Position numbers and translations under genes: made by a program | In this document: positions 1 through 6,180 of the stretch, piece by piece | Numbering within the stretch: position 1 is the first letter of the stretch | Layout of the letters: each line of letters starts with the position of its first letter | Source of the DNA: Clostridiales bacterium UBA3259 | GTDB lineage: Bacteria; Bacillota_A; Clostridia; Oscillospirales; Oscillospiraceae | Length of the DNA stretch: 12,510 nt | NCBI GenBank assembly: GCA_002362625.1 | Contig: DEUP01000016.1 | Span: forward strand, 1 to 12,510 | Reading direction: 5' to 3' | The notes under the pieces: model-generated | Databases searched by the model: none | Seen by the model: only the letters and a program-made list of their open reading frames with translations | What the model was told of the DNA's origin: nothing

Positions 1-100
1 AATTAAACCGTAAATTCCAATTTGTCGGTCTGATTTTATGGTGTACTTTTCGCGCTTTTTACCCCTACTTGCGCACCGTTTGCGCGCTCTTTGGCACACC

Positions 101-137
101 AAATGTAGGCGTTCCCAAAAACCAGACGCCTACATTT
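101..137. repeat. Perfect 12-bp inverted repeat
   Basis: The arms AAATGTAGGCGT (101-112) and ACGCCTACATTT (126-137) are perfect complements around a 13-base loop. Neither strand has a convincing T-tract after the stem, so a classical intrinsic terminator is not supported. It could be a recombination site, an RNA hairpin or the end of a decayed element. Confidence 0.6.
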
Positions 138-178
138 ATTACACCCATCTCCCAGGGATTTGAACCCATCATATGCCA

Positions 179-220
179 CAGTCCGGTGGACTGCATAACT
201 GACCAGTTCAAAAACTGGTC
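179..220. repeat. Two tandem short hairpins
   Basis: The first hairpin is CAGTCC-GGT-GGACTG (179-193). The second is GACCAGTT-CAAA-AACTGGTC (201-220). They are seven bases apart and have perfect stems of 6 and 8 bp. Their role is unknown. Confidence 0.5.
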
Positions 221-287
221 ATCTCCTTAATGCAATCAAATCCTCTATCTCTTTTTGGAATCCCAAACAGACTTCTTCTATGTCCTC
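219..287 (-). pseudogene. Possible C-terminal coding remnant
   Basis: Read on the minus strand, this frame encodes 22 residues beginning EDIEEVCLGF and ending IALRR before TGA. The composition is amphipathic and helix-like. The codon just upstream (288-290) is TGA and no start codon exists within the fragment, so it cannot be an intact gene as it stands. It may be the tail of a decayed reading frame, or chance. I do not recognise the family. Confidence 0.2.
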
Positions 288-347
288 TCAGCCATTTTAC
301 GACGTGAAAACCGTAAGGATGCAATTTATGCATAGAAAGGAAAAATT

Positions 348-695
348 ATGAACACATCTGACCTCGCATTTTGGACAGCCCTGGACTCTCTTCTAAATTC
401 CTCAGAAATCATCATCGACCGTCCAAAGGGAACCACCCATCCCAGATATCCCCATTATGTATATGAAGTAGATTATGGATACATAAAAAACACTACTTCC
501 ATGGATGGCAGCGGCATCGATGTCTGGGTGGGTTCCGGTGAAAAAAAGATAGATGCCATCATCTGCACCATTGATTTATTAAAGCGGGATTCCGAAATCA
601 AAATCCTTATTGGATGTACAGAAGAGGAAAAACAACTTGTCTATCGGACACATAACGAAACACAGTACATGAAGGGCATTTTGATAAGGCGGTAA
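348..695 (+). CDS. Short inorganic-pyrophosphatase-like protein
   Basis: This 115-residue protein resembles the N-terminal core of family I soluble inorganic pyrophosphatases, which hydrolyse cytosolic pyrophosphate to phosphate. What can be seen: an RPKGT segment (25-29), then YEVDYGYI (39-46), then DGSGIDVWVG (53-62). The last aligns with the family's metal-binding signature DGDPxDVLV, but the second aspartate is serine here (S55) and the proline is glycine; D53 and D58 remain. Bacterial family members are usually about 170-180 residues, so the second half with further metal and phosphate ligands appears to be missing. The start is supported by AAAGGA (336-341) six bases before ATG. The gene stands alone, convergent with the peptide-importer operon. 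It may be a genuine short paralogue with altered chemistry; pyrophosphatase activity is not assured. Confidence 0.75.
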   Translation: MNTSDLAFWTALDSLLNSSEIIIDRPKGTTHPRYPHYVYEVDYGYIKNTTSMDGSGIDVWVGSGEKKIDAIICTIDLLKRDSEIKILIGCTEEEKQLVYRTHNETQYMKGILIRR

Positions 696-721
696 AATGC
701 GCATCTTCAACGTATAGACAA

Positions 722-757
722 AAGCCGGTCATGGGAAGTAACTCCCATGACCGGCTT
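722..757 (-). terminator. Intrinsic terminator of the peptide-importer operon
   Basis: A perfect 15-bp stem (722-736 with 743-757, six-base loop) lies just beyond the last gene of the minus-strand operon. Read on the minus strand, the stem ends in CGGCTTTTGTCT, a usable U-tract. On the plus strand the following CCTCTTAG is a poorer U-tract, so it may also stop the convergent pyrophosphatase-like transcript, but less efficiently. Confidence 0.85.
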
Positions 758-761
758 CCTC

Positions 762-1040
762 TTAGTATCGAATCCAGGCCACAATGCACAGCAGCAAAAT
801 AAACAAGAAAAAAGCCCCAAGAAAAGCCCCGGCAATCAGCAGTGCCGCCTTCAAGGTCCCCAGGATAATAAACCTGGTCTGCTCCTTGGTAAATCTGGTG
901 TACTTCTTCCCCTTGGAATGCCACTTTTCTTCCTTTCGGTACCAGGGCATTCCCTCTACGTTCATGTTTGCGATCACATGATCGTCGTCTTCATATTCAT
1001 CATGCTGCTTTTTCAATGGCTTCTCCTTTCGGGAACTCAC
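762..1040 (-). CDS. Small membrane protein of unknown function, coupled to oppF
   Basis: This encodes 92 residues. The N-terminal half is cytosolic-looking and highly charged: basic start, acidic YEDDD patch (16-20), then the stretch NMNVEGMPWYRKEEK (25-39). The C-terminal 35 residues (about 56-90) are strongly hydrophobic, enough for one long or two short membrane helices, ending in WIRY. The start is GTG at 1040, whose bases overlap the TGA of the upstream ATPase gene as GTGA, so translation is probably coupled. An internal ATG at codon 26 would remove the acidic patch and is less likely. It is the last gene before the operon terminator. I do not recognise the family. Its position suggests an accessory role for the importer, but that is inference. 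Confidence 0.7.
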   Translation of the reverse strand: MSSRKEKPLKKQHDEYEDDDHVIANMNVEGMPWYRKEEKWHSKGKKYTRFTKEQTRFIILGTLKAALLIAGAFLGAFFLFILLLCIVAWIRY

Positions 1041-2263
1041 TTGTCCTGGGCCATGTCCTCCACGTTCTTCACAGCTTCCGCAACCACCTGCTCCAATTCC
1101 TGGTTCTTTTCCGGGCTGTTGTACAGATGGCAGGCACAGAAATGGCCGGGTTCAACTTCCTGCCATTCGGGAACCACATGCTTGCATACCTCCATGCACT
1201 CATGGCAGCGAGTATGGAACTTGCAGCCCGCAGGCGGATTGGCGGGAGATGGAATGTTGCCTTCCAAAATCACCCGGTTCATCTGATAATCAGGATCCGG
1301 CACGGGAATGGCGGAAAACAGCGCCTTGGTGTAAGGATGCAAAGGCTTTTCGAAGATTTTTCCCGTTTCCGCATACTCCACCAGATTCCCCAGATACATA
1401 ACGCCTACCGTGTCGGAAATGTGCTCCACCACGGACAGGTCATGGGAAATGAACAGATAGGTCAGGTTCCGCTTCTCCTGCAATTCCTTCAGCAGGTTAA
1501 TGATCTGGGCCTGAATGGACACGTCCAGAGCGGAAACCGGCTCGTCGCAGACAATGAACTCGGGATTCAGCGCCAGAGCGCGGGCAATACAGATACGCTG
1601 CCGCTGGCCGCCGGAGAACTCGTGGGGATAGCGGTTCTTGTGGAAGGGCTGCAAGCCGCAGTCGTCCATAACCTGGTCAATATAATCGTCAAATTCTTCC
1701 TTGGGCACCAGATTGTGCTCCCGCACCGCCTCGCCAATGATCTCACCCACAGGCATACGGGGGGACAGACTGGAGAAGGGATCCTGGAAGATGATCTGCA
1801 TTTTGGTGCGCATGGCGCGCATTTCCTTGCTGCTCAGATCATAGACCTCTTTCCCGTTAAAGAGCACCTGACCAGCAGTCTTCTCACCGGACAGCCGGAG
1901 AATCACCCGGCCGGTGGTGGTCTTGCCGCAGCCAGATTCCCCAACCAGCCCCATGGTGGTACCACGCTTTAAGTTGAAGGTAACGCCATCCACAGCCTTC
2001 ACCGCATTGTTGCTCTTGGACAGCACACTGCTGCCCTTAATGGGGAAGTACTTCTTTAAGCCATTGACCATCAGAATATACTGGGGATCATACTCCACAG
2101 GAGTGAAGGTATCGTTGGCAGCAGAGGCGGAAGGCTTTGGCGCGCGGGCTTCGGCAACCCCCTTCGCAACCCGCTCTTCACGGCGCTTCTGTTCTTCATC
2201 CATTTTCTTTGGATCGTCCATGGAGCCAGGTCTTACGCGGCTCAAAGGTCCTAAGTTTGCCAT
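1037..2263 (-). CDS. oppF: Peptide/nickel-type ABC transporter ATP-binding protein (OppF-like)
   Basis: This 408-residue protein is one of two ATPases that drive substrate import on the cytosolic face of the membrane. Motifs visible in order: Walker A GESGCGKT (108-115), Q-loop Q160, signature FSGGQ (216-220), Walker B ending in DE (240-241), D-loop SALD (244-247) and H-loop H274. The C-terminal oligopeptide-transporter extension contains cysteines 347, 353, 356, 360, 376 and 378 in the usual CxFHxRC arrangement. About 60 charged residues precede the ABC domain, and a short acidic tail follows the cysteine region. The start ATG shares a base with the TAA of the upstream ATPase gene (TAATG), and a strong GGAGGGG ribosome site lies inside the end of that gene. 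Being second in order and having this C-terminal form favour OppF over OppD; the substrate cannot be read from the sequence. Confidence 0.93.
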   Translation of the reverse strand: MANLGPLSRVRPGSMDDPKKMDEEQKRREERVAKGVAEARAPKPSASAANDTFTPVEYDPQYILMVNGLKKYFPIKGSSVLSKSNNAVKAVDGVTFNLKRGTTMGLVGESGCGKTTTGRVILRLSGEKTAGQVLFNGKEVYDLSSKEMRAMRTKMQIIFQDPFSSLSPRMPVGEIIGEAVREHNLVPKEEFDDYIDQVMDDCGLQPFHKNRYPHEFSGGQRQRICIARALALNPEFIVCDEPVSALDVSIQAQIINLLKELQEKRNLTYLFISHDLSVVEHISDTVGVMYLGNLVEYAETGKIFEKPLHPYTKALFSAIPVPDPDYQMNRVILEGNIPSPANPPAGCKFHTRCHECMEVCKHVVPEWQEVEPGHFCACHLYNSPEKNQELEQVVAEAVKNVEDMAQDK

Positions 2264-3417
2264 TACGCTTCCCCTCCTTCCTTCTTGTCATAGTAGCGGT
2301 AGCAGCTGACCTTGTGGGTCTCGGACAGGCTGATTTCACAGGGATAGGCACCGTCGCAGCCCTCCACGCACATTTCGCAGCGGTCCTTAAAGTAGCAGTA
2401 GTCTGGCATGTTGACAGGATTGGGAACCTTGCCAGGAATGGAGTAAAGCTTGTCCACCTTCTTGCCAACCACAGGCTTGGAGGCCATCAGGCCGATGGTG
2501 TAAGGATGGCTGGGATGATGGAAGATATCGTCGGCAGTGCCCTTTTCCACAATACGCCCGGCGTACATAACCACCACATAGTCCGCCATACCCGCAACCA
2601 CACCCAAGTCATGGGTGATCAGCATGATGGAGGAATTGATCTTGTCCTTCAAAGACTGAAGCAGATCCAGGATCTGGGCCTGAATGGTCACGTCCAGAGC
2701 AGTAGTCGGCTCGTCGGCGATAATCAGCTTGGGGTTGCAGGCCAGAGCCATGGCGATCATAACACGCTGGCGCATGCCGCCGGACAGTTCGTGGGGATAC
2801 ATGGCGTAAACGCCCTCGCTGTTGGCAATACCCACCATATCCAGAAGTTCAATGGTACGCTTCTTTACATCCTCTTCGCTCTTCCCCTCGCCCTCATGAA
2901 GCATAATCACCTCGTTGACTTGGTCACCGATCCGGAAAACCGGGTTCAGCGCGGTCATAGGCTCCTGGAAGATCATAGAGATATAGTTTCCCCGGAGATG
3001 CTGCATCTGTACATCCGGAGTCTTGGTCACATCGTAGGCCTTGTCTCCCAGATTCAGTCGGATTTCGCCTTCCACAATCTGCCCCTGAGGCCGCTGCAGC
3101 AGCTGCATCAGGGAAAGGCTGGTAACGGATTTACCGCACCCGGACTCCCCTACCACGCCTACCGTCTTTCCCAGAGGCACCTCAAAGGTAACGCCGTCCA
3201 CGGATTTGACCGTACCGGAATCGGTGAAGAAGTAGGTGTGCAGGTTGTCAAACTCCACAGCGTTCTTGGGATCCTTCATCTGGGTGAGATACTCAGACTC
3301 CGGCACGTTTTTGCGCTTGCGCTTTTTTTCATACTCGCCGGTAATCCGGCGGTTTTCCTTGGAGATCCGGCGGGACTCCTTTGCGGAGAGGTAGCCGTTT
3401 TCATTTTTCTTCGCCAT
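2263..3417 (-). CDS. oppD: Peptide/nickel-type ABC transporter ATP-binding protein (OppD-like)
   Basis: This 384-residue protein is the partner ATPase of the importer. Motifs: Walker A GESGCGKS (90-97), Q-loop Q151 in [11 protein letters not shown], signature LSGGM (211-215), Walker B LIIADE (231-236), D-loop TALD (239-242) and H-loop H269. The C-terminal extension carries cysteines at 341, 347, 350, 354, 360 and 372. The first 52 residues, before the ABC domain, are rich in K, R and E and are not part of the usual fold. The start is set by a strong AGGAGG site five to nine bases before ATG; it lies 13 bases after the OppC-like stop. The protein is of ordinary length for the family. OppD-type function is well supported; the choice between peptide and another solute is not. 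Confidence 0.93.
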   Translation of the reverse strand: MAKKNENGYLSAKESRRISKENRRITGEYEKKRKRKNVPESEYLTQMKDPKNAVEFDNLHTYFFTDSGTVKSVDGVTFEVPLGKTVGVVGESGCGKSVTSLSLMQLLQRPQGQIVEGEIRLNLGDKAYDVTKTPDVQMQHLRGNYISMIFQEPMTALNPVFRIGDQVNEVIMLHEGEGKSEEDVKKRTIELLDMVGIANSEGVYAMYPHELSGGMRQRVMIAMALACNPKLIIADEPTTALDVTIQAQILDLLQSLKDKINSSIMLITHDLGVVAGMADYVVVMYAGRIVEKGTADDIFHHPSHPYTIGLMASKPVVGKKVDKLYSIPGKVPNPVNMPDYCYFKDRCEMCVEGCDGAYPCEISLSETHKVSCYRYYDKKEGGEA

Positions 3418-3430
3418 ACTCTCTCCTCCT

Positions 3431-4978
3431 TTACCGCTTCATTTTCGGGTCGAACGCATCCCGCAGACCATCGCCTACGAAGTTAAAGCCCAGAACCGTC
3501 AGCATCAGGCAGACACCGGCGGGGATCCAAATAAACCAGTAGGAGGTCAGCACATAGGAGTTGGAAACGTCATTCATAATATTGCCCCAGGACGCGAAGG
3601 GGAATTTTACACCCAGTCCCAGGAAGGAAAGGGTCGCTTCCGTAATAATGGTAGAGCCAAGGCTCATGGTGCAGGTGACGATGAGCTGAGGAATCACGTT
3701 GGGGATCAAATGCTTAAAGATCCGGCGGTACACGCTCAGGCCGCTGGCCTCGGTGGCCGTCATGAATTCCTGCTCCCGGAGGGACAGGATCTGACCGCGC
3801 ACCAAACGGGCAATGCTGGGCCAGCCCAGGAAGCCCAGAATAATCATGAGATACAGCATACGAATCTGGGGATCCACCCGCATGCCGTCCATGGCCGCGC
3901 CCAGAATGATATAGAGCGGCATAGAGGGAATGCAGTAGAAGATATCCACAATACGCATAATCAGGTTGTCCACCCATTTGCCAAAATATCCGGCGATACC
4001 GCCCAAAATAACGCCCAGGAAAGCGGAAATAAATACCACAATAAAGCCAATGACCAGAGACACCCGGCCGCCGTACATCAGACGGGTCAGCATGTCCATG
4101 CCGTTTTTATCGGTGCCAAGAGGATGCTCCTTGCTGGGGAAGGAATAGGAATCCCACACTCGGGTAGGCGTACCTTCCTTAATTGACCACATCAGGTTGG
4201 CGGGATCGTAAACCAAGTCGTATTCCTTCTCGGTGCCGTCCTCGGCGGTAAAGGTAAAGTGATCCTGCCCCTCCGCGATAACCTCGCCCACGCGCTCCTT
4301 AAAGGCTCGGGGGATCACAGTGCCGCTGACTCTGGACTGTACCACCAGACGGCTGACATACGCAACCTCTTCCCCATTCAGGGTCACCGCGCCTTCCTCG
4401 TCCATGGCGTAGGTATTGCCATAGGCACAGAAGGAGTTCTCTCCGTCAGCGTAGGCCTTCAGCGCATGATAGGTAAATTCAAAGTCAAACTTGGTATCCG
4501 GCAGCGGAGCGTTCACAATGTCCTTATAGGCAATGCCCAGCATGGTATCGCCCTGGGAAATGGAGTAGAAGTCCTCCCCTTCCCGGGTTACCGTGTACTC
4601 CACGTCCTTGTAGGTGAAGCTGTCCTTCTTGCCGGCCGCCAGGGTAAACTGGGCCTGCAGGATAGCGCCGAACTCCTGACCCTCCGCGGCCATATACCGG
4701 AATTCCTTGTTTTCCGTCACACCGGCGTATTCCTTCATCTGAATGTCTTCCCGGAAGAAGACCTGATCCTGATCATAGGGAATCAGCGCGCCGCCCAGGA
4801 AGCAGAACAGGAACATGGATACCAAAATCACCAGGCCAAGCACGGCCAGCCGGTTCCGGAAGAACCGCTTCGCGGTGAGCGCTCCGGGAGAGAGGGTTTT
4901 GACCCGGCGGTCATCATTTAAGGAAAATTCCTCCTGCCCGCCAGCGGGGGTGTTGTTATTCATCTTTTCATCTTTCAT
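3431..4978 (-). CDS. oppC: ABC transporter permease (OppC-like) with a large extracytoplasmic insertion
   Basis: One of two channel-forming permeases. At 515 residues it is much longer than the usual OppC of about 300. A cytosolic N-terminus (1-45) leads to a first membrane helix (about 46-67). About 215 mostly polar residues follow (68-284), with charged and beta-prone segments, before HPLGTDKNGMD (285-295), the motif that normally follows soon after helix 1. The remaining helices lie at about 305-330, 340-362, 373-390, 430-455 and 480-502. The ATPase-coupling (EAA) loop is at 404-427 (TATEASGLSVYRRIFKHLIPN region). The start has AAAGGAG ten bases upstream and overlaps the end of the OppB-like gene region, 18 bases after its stop. 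The insertion should face outside, where the lipid-anchored receptor docks. Confidence 0.92.
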   Translation of the reverse strand: MKDEKMNNNTPAGGQEEFSLNDDRRVKTLSPGALTAKRFFRNRLAVLGLVILVSMFLFCFLGGALIPYDQDQVFFREDIQMKEYAGVTENKEFRYMAAEGQEFGAILQAQFTLAAGKKDSFTYKDVEYTVTREGEDFYSISQGDTMLGIAYKDIVNAPLPDTKFDFEFTYHALKAYADGENSFCAYGNTYAMDEEGAVTLNGEEVAYVSRLVVQSRVSGTVIPRAFKERVGEVIAEGQDHFTFTAEDGTEKEYDLVYDPANLMWSIKEGTPTRVWDSYSFPSKEHPLGTDKNGMDMLTRLMYGGRVSLVIGFIVVFISAFLGVILGGIAGYFGKWVDNLIMRIVDIFYCIPSMPLYIILGAAMDGMRVDPQIRMLYLMIILGFLGWPSIARLVRGQILSLREQEFMTATEASGLSVYRRIFKHLIPNVIPQLIVTCTMSLGSTIITEATLSFLGLGVKFPFASWGNIMNDVSNSYVLTSYWFIWIPAGVCLMLTVLGFNFVGDGLRDAFDPKMKR

Positions 4979-4996
4979 AACAATACCGCTCCTTTC

Positions 4997-5983
4997 TTAA
5001 GCCAGACGGACACGCGGATCCACCACAGCGTACAATATATCGGAAATCAGGTTGCCCAGCAGCGTCAGGATGGCCATGAAGGTCAGATAGAACATAGAGA
5101 AAGGAATATCTCCGGCCACCATGGCGTTATAAGAGGTGTAGCCGATGCCGGGAATCATATAAAGCGTCTCTGTGATCAGCGCTCCGGCAAACAGGCTGGG
5201 CAGGCTGCCGCCCACAATGGTCACCAGAGGAATCAGGGTATTCCGGAAAGCATGGTGATAAATAACCCGATGCTCGTCCAGGCCCTTCGCCCGCGCCGTG
5301 CGGATATAGTCGGCATTCAGAACCTCCAGCATATTGGTACGGGTATAACGCATGAGAGAGCCAATGGAAATCACCACCAAGGTTACAATGGGCAGCACCA
5401 GATGGTGGGCCTTATCCAGGAACTGTCCCCAGGCACTCAGCTGCTGATAGTCACGGCCCACCAGGCCGAACAGATCAAACCATCCCAAATGGACAGAGAA
5501 AACCAGCTTCAGCAGGGTGGCGAAGAAGAACGTAGGCAGAGAAATACCGGCCAGGGCAATGGTGGAAATGGCGTAGTCCGTCTTACTGTACTGTTTTGTA
5601 GCGGCGATAATGCCCAGAGGAATGGCTATCACCAGCTCCAGCCCCATGGCAATCGCGCCCACGACGAAGGATACCCAGATCACGTCGTTGAATTTTTCCA
5701 GCACAGGCACCGTATATTTCCAGCTGTCGCCGAAATTCAGGGTGAGAATGTTTTTCAGCTGGATAAAATAACCTTGCATAATGCCCACATCCAGGCCGTA
5801 TTGGGCGTTCAGCTGCGCCACCCACTCTTCATAGGGCTTGGACCCGGGTGCCTGAGACAGCTGAATCGCCATGGTTTCCACATAGGAAGCAGGCAGGCAG
5901 CGCATCAGCACATAAATAAGAAAAATTACGAACAGCAGGATTACCACAGAGATGCCCAGACGCTTTGCTATATATTTTCGCAT
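4997..5983 (-). CDS. oppB: ABC transporter permease (OppB-like)
   Basis: A 328-residue integral membrane permease of normal length that pairs with the OppC-like protein to form the translocation channel. Visible: an N-terminal MRKYIAKRLG start followed by a first helix (about 7-26), an external loop of about 70 residues containing QYGLD, then five further helices. The ATPase-coupling (EAA) loop reads DYIRTARAKGLDEHRVIYHH. The C-terminus ends in VDPRVRLA, typical of the family. I chose ATG at 5983 because GGAG sits eight bases upstream. A GTG nine bases earlier (5992) would overlap that same GGAG and has no ribosome site of its own. The gene follows the receptor gene after a long structured gap and precedes the OppC-like gene by 18 bases. 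Confidence 0.93.
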   Translation of the reverse strand: MRKYIAKRLGISVVILLFVIFLIYVLMRCLPASYVETMAIQLSQAPGSKPYEEWVAQLNAQYGLDVGIMQGYFIQLKNILTLNFGDSWKYTVPVLEKFNDVIWVSFVVGAIAMGLELVIAIPLGIIAATKQYSKTDYAISTIALAGISLPTFFFATLLKLVFSVHLGWFDLFGLVGRDYQQLSAWGQFLDKAHHLVLPIVTLVVISIGSLMRYTRTNMLEVLNADYIRTARAKGLDEHRVIYHHAFRNTLIPLVTIVGGSLPSLFAGALITETLYMIPGIGYTSYNAMVAGDIPFSMFYLTFMAILTLLGNLISDILYAVVDPRVRLA

Positions 5984-6025
5984 TTGCTTCACTCCATTTT
6001 CAGCTTTGGGAATAGGCCATATTCA

Positions 6026-6095
6026 ATTCTGCATATCAGGCAGCCGTTTCTGCCCCGGGAAAAGGTAGCCGAACCGGCCGGCTCATATGCAGAAT
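6026..6095 (-). ncRNA. Candidate three-way-junction RNA element
   Basis: The arms ATTCTGCATAT (6026-6036) and ATATGCAGAAT (6085-6095) are an 11-bp perfect inverted repeat. They enclose two further hairpins: GGCAG/CTGCC (6039-6054) and AGCCG/CGGCT (6067-6083). Together they can fold as a closed three-way junction with about 12 unpaired bases between the two inner hairpins. This is read by eye; no known RNA family is recognised. It could be a stability element, a processing site, a regulatory RNA from the receptor 3' end, or an unrecognised sensor. Confidence 0.4.
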
Positions 6096-6111
6096 CCATG
6101 ACTTTGGCAGA

Positions 6112-6140
6112 TTGCCGTGCAGCCTGGGGCCGCACGGCAA
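6112..6140 (-). other. Strong stem-loop after the receptor gene
   Basis: On the minus strand, TTGCCGTGCGGCC pairs with GGCTGCACGGCAA around a CCA loop. This gives 13 bp, with one G-U pair. It starts 40 bases after the receptor stop. The following TCTGCCAAAG is not a U-tract, so this is more likely a barrier to 3' decay or a processing hairpin than an intrinsic terminator. Confidence 0.65.
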
Positions 6141-6180
6141 CCTGCGCATAGTTTAACCGAAACGTTTCAGAGAATGAAGA

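Larger units (their letters stand above)
1..347. other. Left-edge non-coding region with several inverted repeats
   Basis: I see no complete gene here. The stretch holds three clear inverted repeats, at 101-137, 179-193 and 201-220, and a weaker GCGCA/TGCGC repeat near 71-85. A tRNA T-loop-like motif lies at 155-167 but does not fold into a tRNA. On the minus strand, 219-287 reads as a plausible 22-codon C-terminal coding fragment ending in TGA, with an in-frame stop directly upstream. The last bases before 348 carry the ribosome site of the next gene. The mix of hairpins and a coding scrap could be a decayed mobile-element end, but that is inference. Confidence 0.5.
5984..6180 (-). other. 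Structured oppA-oppB intercistronic region
   Basis: Between the receptor stop and the first permease start lie 197 bases without a coding frame. Reading along the message, they contain a GAAACGTTTC palindrome, a 13-bp stem-loop (6112-6140), a potential three-way junction (6026-6095), a small GAATA/TATTC hairpin (6010-6024) and the ribosome site of the permease. Other gene junctions in the operon are 18, 13, -1 and -4 bases, so this gap stands out. No promoter is obvious. A likely role is separate control or stability of the receptor message, as binding proteins are usually needed in excess over permeases. Confidence 0.65.

Noticed and set aside
1..130. Minus-strand open frame running off the left edge (contains RGKKREKYTIKSDRQIGIYG)
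   Set aside because: Only about 43 codons are visible, it has no clear start or ribosome site and overlaps a hairpin. It might be the start of a real gene, but the window does not support calling it.
141..220. Possible tRNA on the minus strand, suggested by GGGTTCAAATCCC (155-167)
   Set aside because: Only three of five T-stem pairs form, no 7-base acceptor partner exists at the right distance, and the anticodon-like hairpin has a loop of three bases.
607..924. 105-codon minus-strand frame overlapping the pyrophosphatase-like gene and the operon terminator
   Set aside because: It runs through the terminator hairpin and overlaps two better-supported genes; no motif or ribosome site supports it.
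968..3486. Long plus-strand open frames opposite oppF and oppD
   Set aside because: They lie on the antisense strand of two ATPase genes with all motifs intact, and their translations resemble no protein family.
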